A stretch of 34,153 bases of DNA from Bacteroidaceae bacterium (lineage in GTDB: Bacteria > Bacteroidota > Bacteroidia > Bacteroidales > Bacteroidaceae): positions 1 to 34,153 of the forward strand of contig JAFZVY010000072.1 of the NCBI GenBank assembly GCA_017617575.1. The letters run 5' to 3'. The notes under the pieces are model-generated. The model had not been told where the DNA came from, ran no database searches, and worked only from the letters and a program-made list of their open reading frames with translations. Position 1 is the stretch's first letter, and every line of letters starts with the position of its first letter. Positions 7,218 to 15,240 of this stretch are shown one piece after another. The position numbers and the translations under genes were made by a program.

Positions 7218-8822
7218 ATGAACAACAAACTGAAGAGCGACTCCCTACTTGAGATTCTTGAAAGGACATTCAAGAAGGACTGGAAGAAGCCAGCATATTC
7301 CGACTATGGGTCTGACACGTCATTCACATACGGTGACGTGGCAAAGAATATGATGCGCCTACACGCCATCTTCAAGGAACTGGGCTTGCAAAAGGGCGAC
7401 CACATAGCTCTGTGCGACAAGAACAGCAGCCGATGGGCGATTGCAGCTCTCAGTATCATCACATACGGTGGAGTACTCGTACCTATCCTGCATGACTTCA
7501 GCAGTGAGCAGGTTAAGAACATATATGAGCACTCCGACTCAAAGCTTATGATTTGCGGTGCGAAGTTGGGAACAATATTCCCAGATGCACTCGACATCAC
7601 CAACTTCTCGTTCTTCGACGGACGCAAGACACCGGAACTAAGCGAATGGAGAACACTCAAGCGCACGAAGATTTCCTTCTTCAGGGAGAACCCGGATGAC
7701 CTCGCTCTCATAAGCTACACCAGCGGTTCTACGGGACGCTCAAAAGGTGTAATGATTCCTTACCGTGCAATATGGGCAAACGCTAAGTTCGTGGACGAGT
7801 TCTTCAGCATCAAGCGTAATGCCGAACTGCTTCCACTACTCCCTATGTCCCACATGCTGGGCTTTGCCTTTGAGTACATGTACGGAACGTGCATCGGTGC
7901 ACATATACACTTCCTAACCAAGATACCAAGCCCTAAGATTGTGCTTCAGGCTTTCCAACAGGTTAAGCCTATAATGATAGTGGCGGTACCTTTGGTAATA
8001 GAGAAGATAGTGCAGAGCAACGTGTTCCCAGTCATCCGTACACACAAGATGCGCTTCTGGCTTGGCATACCACTCATCAATAACTTTATTTACTGGCAAA
8101 TCAAGAAGAAGCTCATGGCTGGCTTCGGCGGCAAGATAATGCAAGCCGTAATAGGTGGTGCTGCTCTCAACAAGGAAGTGGAGGAACTGCTTAGCACCAT
8201 CCACTTCCCATATAGCGTAGGCTATGGAATGACGGAGTGTGCTCCACTTATCTGCTTTGACCTCACAAAGAACTTCCGACAAGGCTCATGTGGTCGTGTC
8301 ATTCAAAGGATGGAGGTAAAGATTGACAGTAGCGACCCACACAACGTGCCTGGCGAGATACTAACGCGAGGCATGAACGTAATGCTCGGCTACTACAAGA
8401 ATCCGGAGGATACAGCAGAGGCAATAGATAGCGAAGGCTGGTTGCACACAGGTGACCTCGGAACACTTGATAAGGACGGTTACCTCTTCATTCGTGGTAG
8501 GAAGAAGACCATGCTCTTAGGTGCAAACGGTCAGAACATCTACCCAGAGGAGATTGAGGACAAGATTATCTCCCTGACCAACTTCGAGGAGTGCGTCGTC
8601 GTGCAGAGAGGTGAGAAGCTCGTCGCTCTCGTATACATATCAGAGAAGACGATGAACCAGAAGAACCTAACTCATGAGTTCATCATCAACAATATAGATA
8701 TGTACAGAAAGAACATCAACGATGCTCTTCCTAAGTTCGCTAACATATCCTCAATTGAGCTTAAAACAGAGGAGTTTGAGAAGACTCCGAAACGAAGCAT
8801 AAGACGATACCTATATAAATAA
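7218..8822 (+). CDS. AMP-binding acyl-CoA synthetase, copy 2
   Basis: A 534-aa paralogue of the upstream ligase, alignable from end to end and clearly more than half identical by eye. The same ANL motifs are intact: YTSGSTGRSKGV, GYGMTECAP, GWLHTGDLG, the hinge region RGRKKTMLLGANGQN, and the A10 lysine in EKTPKRSIRR. It therefore should be an active acyl-activating enzyme. Differences concentrate in the region around residues 115-165 and in segments lining the acyl pocket, which suggests a different substrate range, but this is inference. The ATG at 7218 has a clear AGGAG sequence about 7 nt upstream, unusual for this window. It is separated from copy 1 by an inverted-repeat element and ends at a strong bidirectional terminator. 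Confidence 0.9.
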   Translation: MNNKLKSDSLLEILERTFKKDWKKPAYSDYGSDTSFTYGDVAKNMMRLHAIFKELGLQKGDHIALCDKNSSRWAIAALSIITYGGVLVPILHDFSSEQVKNIYEHSDSKLMICGAKLGTIFPDALDITNFSFFDGRKTPELSEWRTLKRTKISFFRENPDDLALISYTSGSTGRSKGVMIPYRAIWANAKFVDEFFSIKRNAELLPLLPMSHMLGFAFEYMYGTCIGAHIHFLTKIPSPKIVLQAFQQVKPIMIVAVPLVIEKIVQSNVFPVIRTHKMRFWLGIPLINNFIYWQIKKKLMAGFGGKIMQAVIGGAALNKEVEELLSTIHFPYSVGYGMTECAPLICFDLTKNFRQGSCGRVIQRMEVKIDSSDPHNVPGEILTRGMNVMLGYYKNPEDTAEAIDSEGWLHTGDLGTLDKDGYLFIRGRKKTMLLGANGQNIYPEEIEDKIISLTNFEECVVVQRGEKLVALVYISEKTMNQKNLTHEFIINNIDMYRKNINDALPKFANISSIELKTEEFEKTPKRSIRRYLYK

Positions 8823-8863
8823 CAAAAAGACTGATGAGGTTATTCCTCATCAGTCTTTTTGTT
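8821..8863. terminator. Strong bidirectional intrinsic terminator
   Basis: Perfect 19-bp arms (AACAAAAAGACTGATGAGG and its complement) around a 5-nt loop. The run of five T in the right arm and five A in the left arm make it usable in both directions. It overlaps the last bases of the ligase stop codon. Confidence 0.9.
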
Positions 8864-8880
8864 ATTTAATTACCCGATCT

Positions 8881-9041
8881 TTAGCTTATTAAGTATATAG
8901 TCATTAGCATATTAAGCATCCACCATTTAGCTTATTACGCATGCAGCCATTAACATATTAAGCATTCGTCACTTAGCTTATTACGCATGCAGCCATTAAC
9001 ATCTTAAGCATCCGTCACTTAGCATATTACGCACCCGACCT
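8881..9041. repeat. Tandem array of seven 23-bp units
   Basis: Seven consecutive units start at 8881, 8904, 8927, 8950, 8973, 8996 and 9019, each opening with TTAGC or TTAAC and containing TTA-CGCAT or TTAAGCAT. Odd and even units alternate in sequence, so there is also a 46-bp higher-order period. Units are exactly 23 bp except the last (22). It lies between convergent genes. Confidence 0.88.
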
Positions 9042-9136
9042 TTAGCTATTTGTTAATCAAGTACGGTACTATCACGAGAGATGAGAACAACTGCACCAGC
9101 CTCATCTGTCCTATTGTGAGGGCAAGTTCTTCCCTA

Positions 9137-10822
9137 TTACTCAGGAATGACGGAAGTATATGGATAGAGTCCCTTGAATGGGTGCGTGAAGGTTGTGTCC
9201 GTAGCTGTGGTGTCACACTTTACGAAGCTGGCGTTACGGTCACAATGTATTTCGAGGAGGGACTTGCATCTGCGGAAGATATTATCCTTGACGTACTTCA
9301 CAGATGGTGGGATGGTAATGGAGCGAAGCATAGTACATTCACCGAAGGCTTCCCAACCGATGTGTGTCACGTTGGTTGGGAGAATAATTGTCTCCAGACC
9401 GTCGCATTCGCAGAACATATCCAGTCCTATCTGGTTCTTGATGGTAAACATCCTTGTGACGTAAGCCTTGTGAGGTATTACTTCCTCTTGCCAACAGTCA
9501 CTCCACTCGTGGCAGTCAGTGTACTTTTTGTGCTCGTCGCTGAACTCCCAATACTCATTGTAAACATCCTTTGAGGCGACTATGCTTGCAGCACTAAGGT
9601 CAAGCGACGATAGCACTCCGCGCTTCTCTATAGGTACGTCAACCTTGGCTCCTCCCGAGAGGTCTCGTAGGAGGCGAATGTCCTTGCCGTTGATTGGGCC
9701 GATAACTTTGAGCGAACCGAGGTTGTCGTAGTCCTCCGCTGTGATGTAGTCCGAGAGAGTGCCCGGCTGGGTAAGTGTGACTGTCTTCTCCGTGAACTGT
9801 TCCTTGTGCTCAGGCATAATACCGAGTATCATCTCCCATGAGTCGTGTTCCGACTGGCGTCCTATTTCAGGGAAGATGCGGTAGTAACCGTCATGGTAGC
9901 CGTACCAACCTAGGTTGAAGTGGAAGAAATCGCTATCATATCCATCTATGATGAACGCATGACCCCATCTACCCACCATTACTGGGCGGTCGACATCCAG
10001 TTCACTACGAAGTGCGCGCAACATTTTGCCCTCCTCTTGGTTATTACAGAAGATCATCTTGCGTGAATAACCATAGTGAGTGACAAATGACCTCTTACAG
10101 AACTGCATGTTAGCAGATGTACGCTCAAGTCCAAAGTCCGCCTCGAACAGCAGTCCGTTGATGGCGAGGAAGCGGTCAGGTGCGATGAGACGTCGTGTGG
10201 TACTATTGTAAATTGAGCAGTCAGTTGGCCAGTTGAGGTGCATACCCTCCACGTTGATGCGGAAAACATAACCATTGTCGTCTGGTCGATAGAAGAGATA
10301 TTTTCCATGAGTGTACTCAGGCCACTTGTGGTAGTACATCATCTGCGTGGCAGCCGTTGGTACACAACCAGCCACCCTCATACCTCTCTCGCCAATGATG
10401 AGCATGTCGAACTTCTGCTGACCGAAGACTACTGTCTTCAATCGCTTCTCGCCTGTGAAGCCTTCATATCCGTTATATGTAACTGAGTCCTTCCTCAACT
10501 GATGAAGCACTTGTGTGTAGTAGGCAAAGATGTCACCGTCCACTACTCCGTCCTTGTCGGGATATATTGCCGACTCGGTGCTGTACGCCAGCACAGGGTT
10601 GGGTAGTATGTCGTCATACTTGTCACGTGCGAGTATGACGAAGGATGGCTTCTTAGTAGAGGTGAGGACCACGAAGTCGTCCGTTTCCTTCACCACCCTC
10701 ATTGAGTATGGGTTGTATTGACAATGCTCCGTGAGGAAGGTTTTCGCATATTTCTCATAGTCCCTCTGTGCTTGAACTGCAACGGAGAGAAGCATAAACA
10801 TAAAGGTGATTGTTATTCGCAT
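9137..10822 (-). CDS. Secreted C10 (streptopain-type) protease with LRR tail
   Basis: A 561-aa exported protein. Residues 1-19 are a signal peptide ending AVQAQ. Residues about 20-130 look like the inhibitory propeptide of C10 proteases. The catalytic domain (about 130-335) carries the nucleophile Cys153 in AGCVPTAATQMMYYHKWP and His288 in GRWGHAFIIDGYDSD, followed by FHFNLGWYGYHDGYY. After about residue 440 come BspA-type (LRR_5) leucine-rich repeats, for example LETIILPTNVTHIGWEAF. The family includes SpeB and the Prevotella interpains. Both catalytic residues are present, so it should be active. LRR tails are usually found on surface proteins and may help substrate or matrix binding. It lies downstream of a secreted esterase on the same strand. 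Confidence 0.87.
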   Translation of the reverse strand: MRITITFMFMLLSVAVQAQRDYEKYAKTFLTEHCQYNPYSMRVVKETDDFVVLTSTKKPSFVILARDKYDDILPNPVLAYSTESAIYPDKDGVVDGDIFAYYTQVLHQLRKDSVTYNGYEGFTGEKRLKTVVFGQQKFDMLIIGERGMRVAGCVPTAATQMMYYHKWPEYTHGKYLFYRPDDNGYVFRINVEGMHLNWPTDCSIYNSTTRRLIAPDRFLAINGLLFEADFGLERTSANMQFCKRSFVTHYGYSRKMIFCNNQEEGKMLRALRSELDVDRPVMVGRWGHAFIIDGYDSDFFHFNLGWYGYHDGYYRIFPEIGRQSEHDSWEMILGIMPEHKEQFTEKTVTLTQPGTLSDYITAEDYDNLGSLKVIGPINGKDIRLLRDLSGGAKVDVPIEKRGVLSSLDLSAASIVASKDVYNEYWEFSDEHKKYTDCHEWSDCWQEEVIPHKAYVTRMFTIKNQIGLDMFCECDGLETIILPTNVTHIGWEAFGECTMLRSITIPPSVKYVKDNIFRRCKSLLEIHCDRNASFVKCDTTATDTTFTHPFKGLYPYTSVIPE

Positions 10823-10856
10823 AGTAGATGTGTTATAGTATTAACGAGCAGTAGGA

Positions 10857-10969
10857 TATAGTAAAAAGGTGTAAAGGGACGTAAGTCCTTGGTGGATTGG
10901 TGAGTAGTAGCTTGGTGATGTGGCATCGCCTTCTTACTCATCTTTACTTCACCTTTACTCCTTTTTACT
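10857..10969. repeat. Inverted-repeat element, family member B
   Basis: The left arm AGTAAAAAGGTGTAAAGG (about 10860-10878) pairs with the right arm at 10940-10969, which contains CTTTACTCCTTTTTACT. The inner segment after the left arm (GACGTAAGTCC) resembles the GACGAYAGYC segment of elements A and C. It lies upstream of the C10 protease start and downstream of the CE12 gene. Confidence 0.72.
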
Positions 10970-10975
10970 TTTCTA

Positions 10976-11033
10976 TTATAAGACGCTCACGTCACCGTTA
11001 CGAGGCGGTCACGTCTCAGTTATGAAGTGCTTA
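10976..11033. repeat. Three-unit 22-bp degenerate repeat at a stop codon
   Basis: Units begin at 10976, 10998 and 11020 with TTATAAG, TTACGAGG and TTATGAAG and share TCACGTC-like middles. The last unit runs into the 3' end of the CE12 gene, so its final codons are part of the repeat. Confidence 0.6.
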
Positions 11034-12764
11034 CTTCAGCAGCTTTGCAACGGCTGACTTGTTCTTGCGAAGTCCCTTGGCAACAGACTGTGCGTTGAGT
11101 CGCGCGCCCTTGAGAGACGTGTGCGTGTGGTCGTGGTTGAAGTACTCGGCAGCCTTTATCTTGCCAAGCTTGTCCAGTGCATCAGCCGTCAGGTTGTGAA
11201 CGTCAATGAACTCTACTCCGCACTCATCAGCCACTTGCTTGTCCCACTCTGGGATGTAGCCGTCATTGCGACGCTCGATGTAGAGCTTACCTTTCTTCTC
11301 CTTCACCGGATAGTAGCGACCTCGCACCTCTCCCTTACCCTCGTGCCACTCGTTACGTGGAGTGAATGAAAGGACGATAGGTGTTGCCCCCTTCTCCTGA
11401 CAGTCGCGAACCATCTTCCTAATGTACCAGCCAAAGGAGTAGACGACCTTGTTCTTGCCGCTACTCTTCATGTGATACACGTGGCTCGTGTCGTTGGCAC
11501 ATGGGATGACTCCTCGTTCCTTGTCGCGGTCTATGCCACCGATGTCGTTGTGACCGTACTGTATGAAGACGATGTCACCCGGTACTAATGAGTTGTACAC
11601 TTCCTCCCATCTTTCCTCCTCAAGATATGTGCGAGTTGAACGTCCAGCCTTTGCCTGGTTCTGGAACACGCACTTGGTTGAGTCGAAGACGGTGTATGCC
11701 TGAGAGCCCCATCCCCACATACCGTCGAGGTCCTTGTCATAGTTCTTTCCTGTGCTGTCGCCACATAGGAAGACCATCGGCTTGCCCTTTTGACGCTTCT
11801 GGTCGCAACGCTTAGGAACGACGCGGTCGTTCATTGCATCCTTGAGCACCTTGACACGTGGGTCTGTGCAGGCAGCCAGTCCTTCGGCAGCACTACGTGC
11901 ATTCATCATGGCACCGAAGGCTGAACTGTGTATCTTGTCAATGTAGAAGTGATAGTCGGTCTTCCATCTACCATACGACTCAAGCTTCTTTGCGGAGATG
12001 TCATTGAGGTCGATGAGTGGACAGTCCATCTCCTTTGCAATAGCAAAGATGGCTGGTGTGAAGTCCTTGAGCTTGCGCTGTATCCTTGTGGAGTCGGTTG
12101 GCTCGTAGGCGTTGCGTGGAGTGAGGGTGAACAGGATAGGCGTTGCACCCTTAGCACGGATGTCGTTGATGAAGCGACGGGTGTATCCTCCAAAGGTGTA
12201 TACCGTCTCCTGCTTCTTTGACACCTTATTATATATAGAGATGGAGTCGTTAGATATGCTAAGTTCCCCCTGTGGACGATAGCTGGAACGTGCACGGATG
12301 GAGTCGATTGGTCCGTTGTCGTTGTGACCAAGTTCTAGGAAGACGAAGTCCCCCGGCTTAATAGCAGCGAGGACAGGTTGCCACAGTGTGTTGTAGAAGG
12401 TACGAGGTGATGTGCCACCCAGTGCGTGGTTCTCTACCGTCACCTTGTCTTCGTTGAAGAACTCGTGTGCATAGTAGCCCCATCCCCATTGTCCGTTGTC
12501 ACCGTTGCCTCGTGTTCCAGTACGCATGGTGGAGTTGCCTACGAGGAAGAGCACTGGATTGTTGCCCTTACGGGAAGAGCCCGGCACAGGTCTCGCCTGG
12601 TTGGCTATGTCGAGGGAATCAGCTGTAAGGTCACGTACACCGTTGATGTCGAGCCATATTGCCTCGTTCTTGTCCTGAGCATAGGACGCTGATGTGAAGA
12701 ATAACGACTGAAGCATGGCGAAGCCTACTGCCGCAATTGTCTTGGTTGTAGTTAGTTTGTTCAT
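11031..12764 (-). CDS. Secreted double-domain CE12 acetylesterase
   Basis: A 577-aa exported protein with a signal peptide (1-29, ending SASYA). It contains two SGNH/GDSL hydrolase domains of the rhamnogalacturonan acetylesterase (CE12) type. Domain 1 (about 70-300) has Ser78 in VGNST, Gly117 in GGTSPR, Asn148 in GHND, and Asp276/His279 in DKIH. Domain 2 (about 328-570) has Ser337 in CGDST, AGRSTRTY, Asn406 in GHND, and Asp545/His548 in DHTH. Both catalytic sets look complete. Such enzymes remove acetyl groups from pectic rhamnogalacturonan, exposing it to lyases. No other pectin gene or SusCD pair is nearby, so it is not part of a visible polysaccharide utilisation locus. The mRNA leader contains a hairpin (12776-12812). 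Confidence 0.88.
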   Translation of the reverse strand: MNKLTTTKTIAAVGFAMLQSLFFTSASYAQDKNEAIWLDINGVRDLTADSLDIANQARPVPGSSRKGNNPVLFLVGNSTMRTGTRGNGDNGQWGWGYYAHEFFNEDKVTVENHALGGTSPRTFYNTLWQPVLAAIKPGDFVFLELGHNDNGPIDSIRARSSYRPQGELSISNDSISIYNKVSKKQETVYTFGGYTRRFINDIRAKGATPILFTLTPRNAYEPTDSTRIQRKLKDFTPAIFAIAKEMDCPLIDLNDISAKKLESYGRWKTDYHFYIDKIHSSAFGAMMNARSAAEGLAACTDPRVKVLKDAMNDRVVPKRCDQKRQKGKPMVFLCGDSTGKNYDKDLDGMWGWGSQAYTVFDSTKCVFQNQAKAGRSTRTYLEEERWEEVYNSLVPGDIVFIQYGHNDIGGIDRDKERGVIPCANDTSHVYHMKSSGKNKVVYSFGWYIRKMVRDCQEKGATPIVLSFTPRNEWHEGKGEVRGRYYPVKEKKGKLYIERRNDGYIPEWDKQVADECGVEFIDVHNLTADALDKLGKIKAAEYFNHDHTHTSLKGARLNAQSVAKGLRKNKSAVAKLLK

Positions 12765-12775
12765 AAGATAAAATA

Positions 12776-12812
12776 CCCAGATGATGGGAGGAGCTATCCT
12801 CCGCTTACTGGG
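12776..12812 (-). promoter_or_regulatory. Leader hairpin just upstream of CE12 start
   Basis: On the minus strand an outer stem CCCAG/CTGGG and an inner stem GGAGGA/TCCTCC with a TAGC loop, separated by internal loops. It ends about 12 nt before the ATG at 12764, and the GGAGGA strand is Shine-Dalgarno-like and sequestered in the stem. It could affect translation or mRNA stability. Confidence 0.5.
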
Positions 12813-12850
12813 GGTGATGTATAGTTAATGATTAATAATCAATAAATGAG

Positions 12851-13233
12851 TGGCGCGCCAAGTATGGCGCGGCAAAGGAGACAGCTGGAGCAGAGCAGAG
12901 CGCCAAGGACGGCGCTCAAGGCTGACTCACTGCTGCCAAGAGGCGCACCAATAGCGGCGCGATGGAAGAGACAGCTGGAGCAAAGCAGAGAACCAAGGAC
13001 GGCGCTCAAGGCTGACGCACTGCTGCCAAGAGGCGCACCAATAGCGGCGCAGCGGAAGAGACAGCAGGAGCAGAGCAGAGCGCCAAGGACGGCGCTCAAG
13101 GCTGACGCACTGCTGCCAAGAGGCGCACCAATAGCGGCGCAGCGGAAGAGACAGCAGGAGCAAAGCAGAGCGCCAAGGACGGCGCTCAAGGCTGACGCAC
13201 TGCTGCCAAGGAGGCGCGCCATACTTGGCGCGC
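12851..13233. repeat. GC-rich 90-bp minisatellite
   Basis: A 90-bp unit is repeated about 4.2 times with few changes (full units at 12901, 12991 and 13081, partial ones at each end). Each unit carries small palindromes such as AGCGCCAAGGACGGCGCT. The array is bounded by two inverted copies of a GCGCGCCAAGTATGGCGCG-like sequence (about 12852-12873 and 13212-13232). GC content is far above the flanks. Because 90 is a multiple of three, open frames run across it on both strands, but none is convincing as a gene. Confidence 0.88.
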
Positions 13234-13293
13234 TGGGCTGGCGCGAGCTATGGATGAAGCAAGGCTGCTGCTACCAATGATGGAACGGGTGCA

Positions 13294-13815
13294 CTACTTG
13301 GCAAGCTGGGGCACAACTCTCCCTACCTCGCCTTCGAAGTTGGGAGTGAAGATGCCTTTGCCTATGTTGGCACTTATCTCATCTATTGACCAGAAGCGAC
13401 CACCATCGGTCTCGGCACTTGGATGGATAGCTCCGTCGTAGGTTGTCTTGTGTACAAAGACGAGTTCCTTCTCCCTTGATGACTCGAACACGTAGGTACT
13501 GATGCGTTCAGGGGTGAAGTCCTCTATGCCAAGCTCCTCGCGCACTTCACGGCGAAGAGCTTCCTCTACACACTCGCCAAGGTCAACGTGGCCTCCCACT
13601 GCGGTGTCCCACTTGCCAGGCTGTATGTCCTTCCAGTCGGGACGCTTCTGAAGGTATAGCTCACCCTTGCTGTTGAATACATGAAGATGAACCACCGGAT
13701 GCAAGAGCTTGCTACCACTGTGGCACTCACCACGTGTCGCGGCACTAACTATGTTGCCATCCTCATCAACCACGGGGAACATCTCCTCCATATTATCCTT
13801 GCCTGTTGCTATCAT
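13294..13815 (-). CDS. NUDIX hydrolase
   Basis: A 173-aa cytoplasmic hydrolase. The Nudix box is complete: Gly75, Glu81, Arg89-Glu90, Glu93-Glu94, Gly96 in GHVDLGE...REVREELGI, which binds the metal and cleaves a nucleoside-diphosphate-linked substrate. The N-terminal pattern FPVVDEDGNIV and GECHSGSKLLHPVVHLHVFN matches the group that includes E. coli YfcD and is distantly similar to type 1 isopentenyl-diphosphate isomerase, but an isomerase role is not supported. The start may be Met1 (13815) or Met9 (13791); the latter fits family starts. It is downstream of queA (35 bp gap) and likely co-transcribed. Substrate unknown. Confidence 0.87.
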   Translation of the reverse strand: MIATGKDNMEEMFPVVDEDGNIVSAATRGECHSGSKLLHPVVHLHVFNSKGELYLQKRPDWKDIQPGKWDTAVGGHVDLGECVEEALRREVREELGIEDFTPERISTYVFESSREKELVFVHKTTYDGAIHPSAETDGGRFWSIDEISANIGKGIFTPNFEGEVGRVVPQLAK

Positions 13816-13850
13816 ATTGCGATGCTATGTGATTAGTAGTAATGAATGCA

Positions 13851-15125
13851 CTATGGTATCAATAGCGATGAGTCTCCGTAACTAAGGAAGCGGAAGTCAT
13901 GCGCCAGTGCATAGTCGTATATCTTGTGCCAATCGCCCTTGACGAACGCAGAGACGAGAAGCAGGAGTGTGCTCTGTGGCTGGTGGAAGTTGGTCACCAT
14001 ACGCTTCACGATGTGGTACTCGTAGCCCGGAGCAATGATAATCTGCGTGCTGGAGTGCAGCACCTCCATATTGTGACGGTCGAGGTAAGAGAGGAGAGCC
14101 TTCAAGGCGTCAACGGTAGTCATTGGCGACTGTCCGCTGTTCTCGCATCTCTCTGCATACTCGTAAGGCATCCACTGCTCTACGTGCAGCTCTTCGCCAT
14201 CACCACTTTCCGTGCCTTTGGCTTTCAGTTCCTCGCTCTTCAAGCCCATGTAGTAGAGGCTCTCGAGGGTGCGTACACTCGTCGTTCCGACGGCAATAGC
14301 CTCGCCACCGTGTGACAACAGCTTCTCAATCGTCTGTCTACGCACTGCCACATGCTCTGTGTGCATGTCGTGGCCGCCTATCTCCTCGCTCTTCACTGGC
14401 TTGAAAGTACCAGCTCCAACGTGTAGGGTAAGCTCCTCGCGTTCAATTCCAGCCTCATCAATGGCGCGGAGAACACGCTCTGTGAAGTGAAGTCCTGCCG
14501 TAGGAGCAGCCACACTTCCCTTTATCTTTGAATAGACCGTCTGGTAGGTCTTCTTGTCGGATTCCTGTGTCTCACGGTTGAGGTAAGGAGGTATCGGCAA
14601 CTCGCCCACTGCGTCGAGAAGTTCTGCCCATGAGTACTCACCGTCCCATGTGAATTCAACTACGTGACTTGTGCCGTGCAAGCCTTTGCGCTCACAGGCA
14701 AGAGTTACGATGTCGCCGCTTGGCATACTAATCTCACGGTATAGCTTGCCTTCCTTCCACTTCTTGAGGTTACCTACGAGGCAGTACCACTGTACGCAGC
14801 CCTTTGAAGAGAAGTTGACCTGATAGTCGTTTGGCATTGCAGGTTCAAGGCAGAACACCTCTATCATGGCACCTTGCACACCGTCCTGTACCTGAGCCTT
14901 GCGGAAGTGAAGTCTCGCCTGAATGACCTTGGTGTTGTTGAACACCATGAGCGCACCTGTTGGCAGGTACTTAGGCAGTGAAGTGAAGACGTCCTCGCTC
15001 ACTACACCTTTGTTGTATATAAGCAGCTTACTGCTGTCGCGCTCAGCTAATGGGAACTTAGCTATGCGCTCGTCTGGTAGCGGATAGTTGTACTCCGCTA
15101 TATGTATGTTCTTAGGACTAATCAT
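13851..15125 (-). CDS. queA: tRNA ribosyltransferase-isomerase QueA
   Basis: S-adenosylmethionine:tRNA ribosyltransferase-isomerase, which transfers and rearranges the ribosyl part of SAM onto 7-aminomethyl-deazaguanine in tRNA to make epoxyqueuosine. Family motifs are visible: YPLPDERIAKFPLAERDSSKLL near the N-terminus, FNNTKVIQARLHF, VAAPTAGLHFT, LHVGAGTFKPV and a C-terminal NFHQPQSTLLLLVSAF. At 424 aa it is longer than the usual roughly 350, mainly through insertions around residues 85-110 and 290-330 (a charged, Glu-rich stretch). Both ends look intact, so this appears to be a natural long variant. It follows the biotin ligase gene by 115 bp. Confidence 0.93.
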   Translation of the reverse strand: MISPKNIHIAEYNYPLPDERIAKFPLAERDSSKLLIYNKGVVSEDVFTSLPKYLPTGALMVFNNTKVIQARLHFRKAQVQDGVQGAMIEVFCLEPAMPNDYQVNFSSKGCVQWYCLVGNLKKWKEGKLYREISMPSGDIVTLACERKGLHGTSHVVEFTWDGEYSWAELLDAVGELPIPPYLNRETQESDKKTYQTVYSKIKGSVAAPTAGLHFTERVLRAIDEAGIEREELTLHVGAGTFKPVKSEEIGGHDMHTEHVAVRRQTIEKLLSHGGEAIAVGTTSVRTLESLYYMGLKSEELKAKGTESGDGEELHVEQWMPYEYAERCENSGQSPMTTVDALKALLSYLDRHNMEVLHSSTQIIIAPGYEYHIVKRMVTNFHQPQSTLLLLVSAFVKGDWHKIYDYALAHDFRFLSYGDSSLLIP

Positions 15126-15240
15126 GTTGAATGTATATTATATAATCGATAATCCATGCCTTAGGAACAGAGCCACTTCCCCATTACCTCAGGCACAAAT
15201 CCCTAACTACCTGTGTCAAGAGAAAGCTATTTTATAGCTT

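Noticed and set aside
8881-9041. CRISPR array
   Set aside because: Units are contiguous with no unique spacers between conserved repeats, and no cas genes are present. The same applies to 21424-21607.
12846-13280. Open frame of 144 codons across the 90-bp array (and similar frames on the other strand)
   Set aside because: The unit length is a multiple of three without stops, so open frames appear on both strands automatically. Composition is low-complexity and there is no family signal.
13294-13815. Isopentenyl-diphosphate isomerase
   Set aside because: The Nudix box is complete for hydrolysis, and the isomerase active-site pattern was not recognised.
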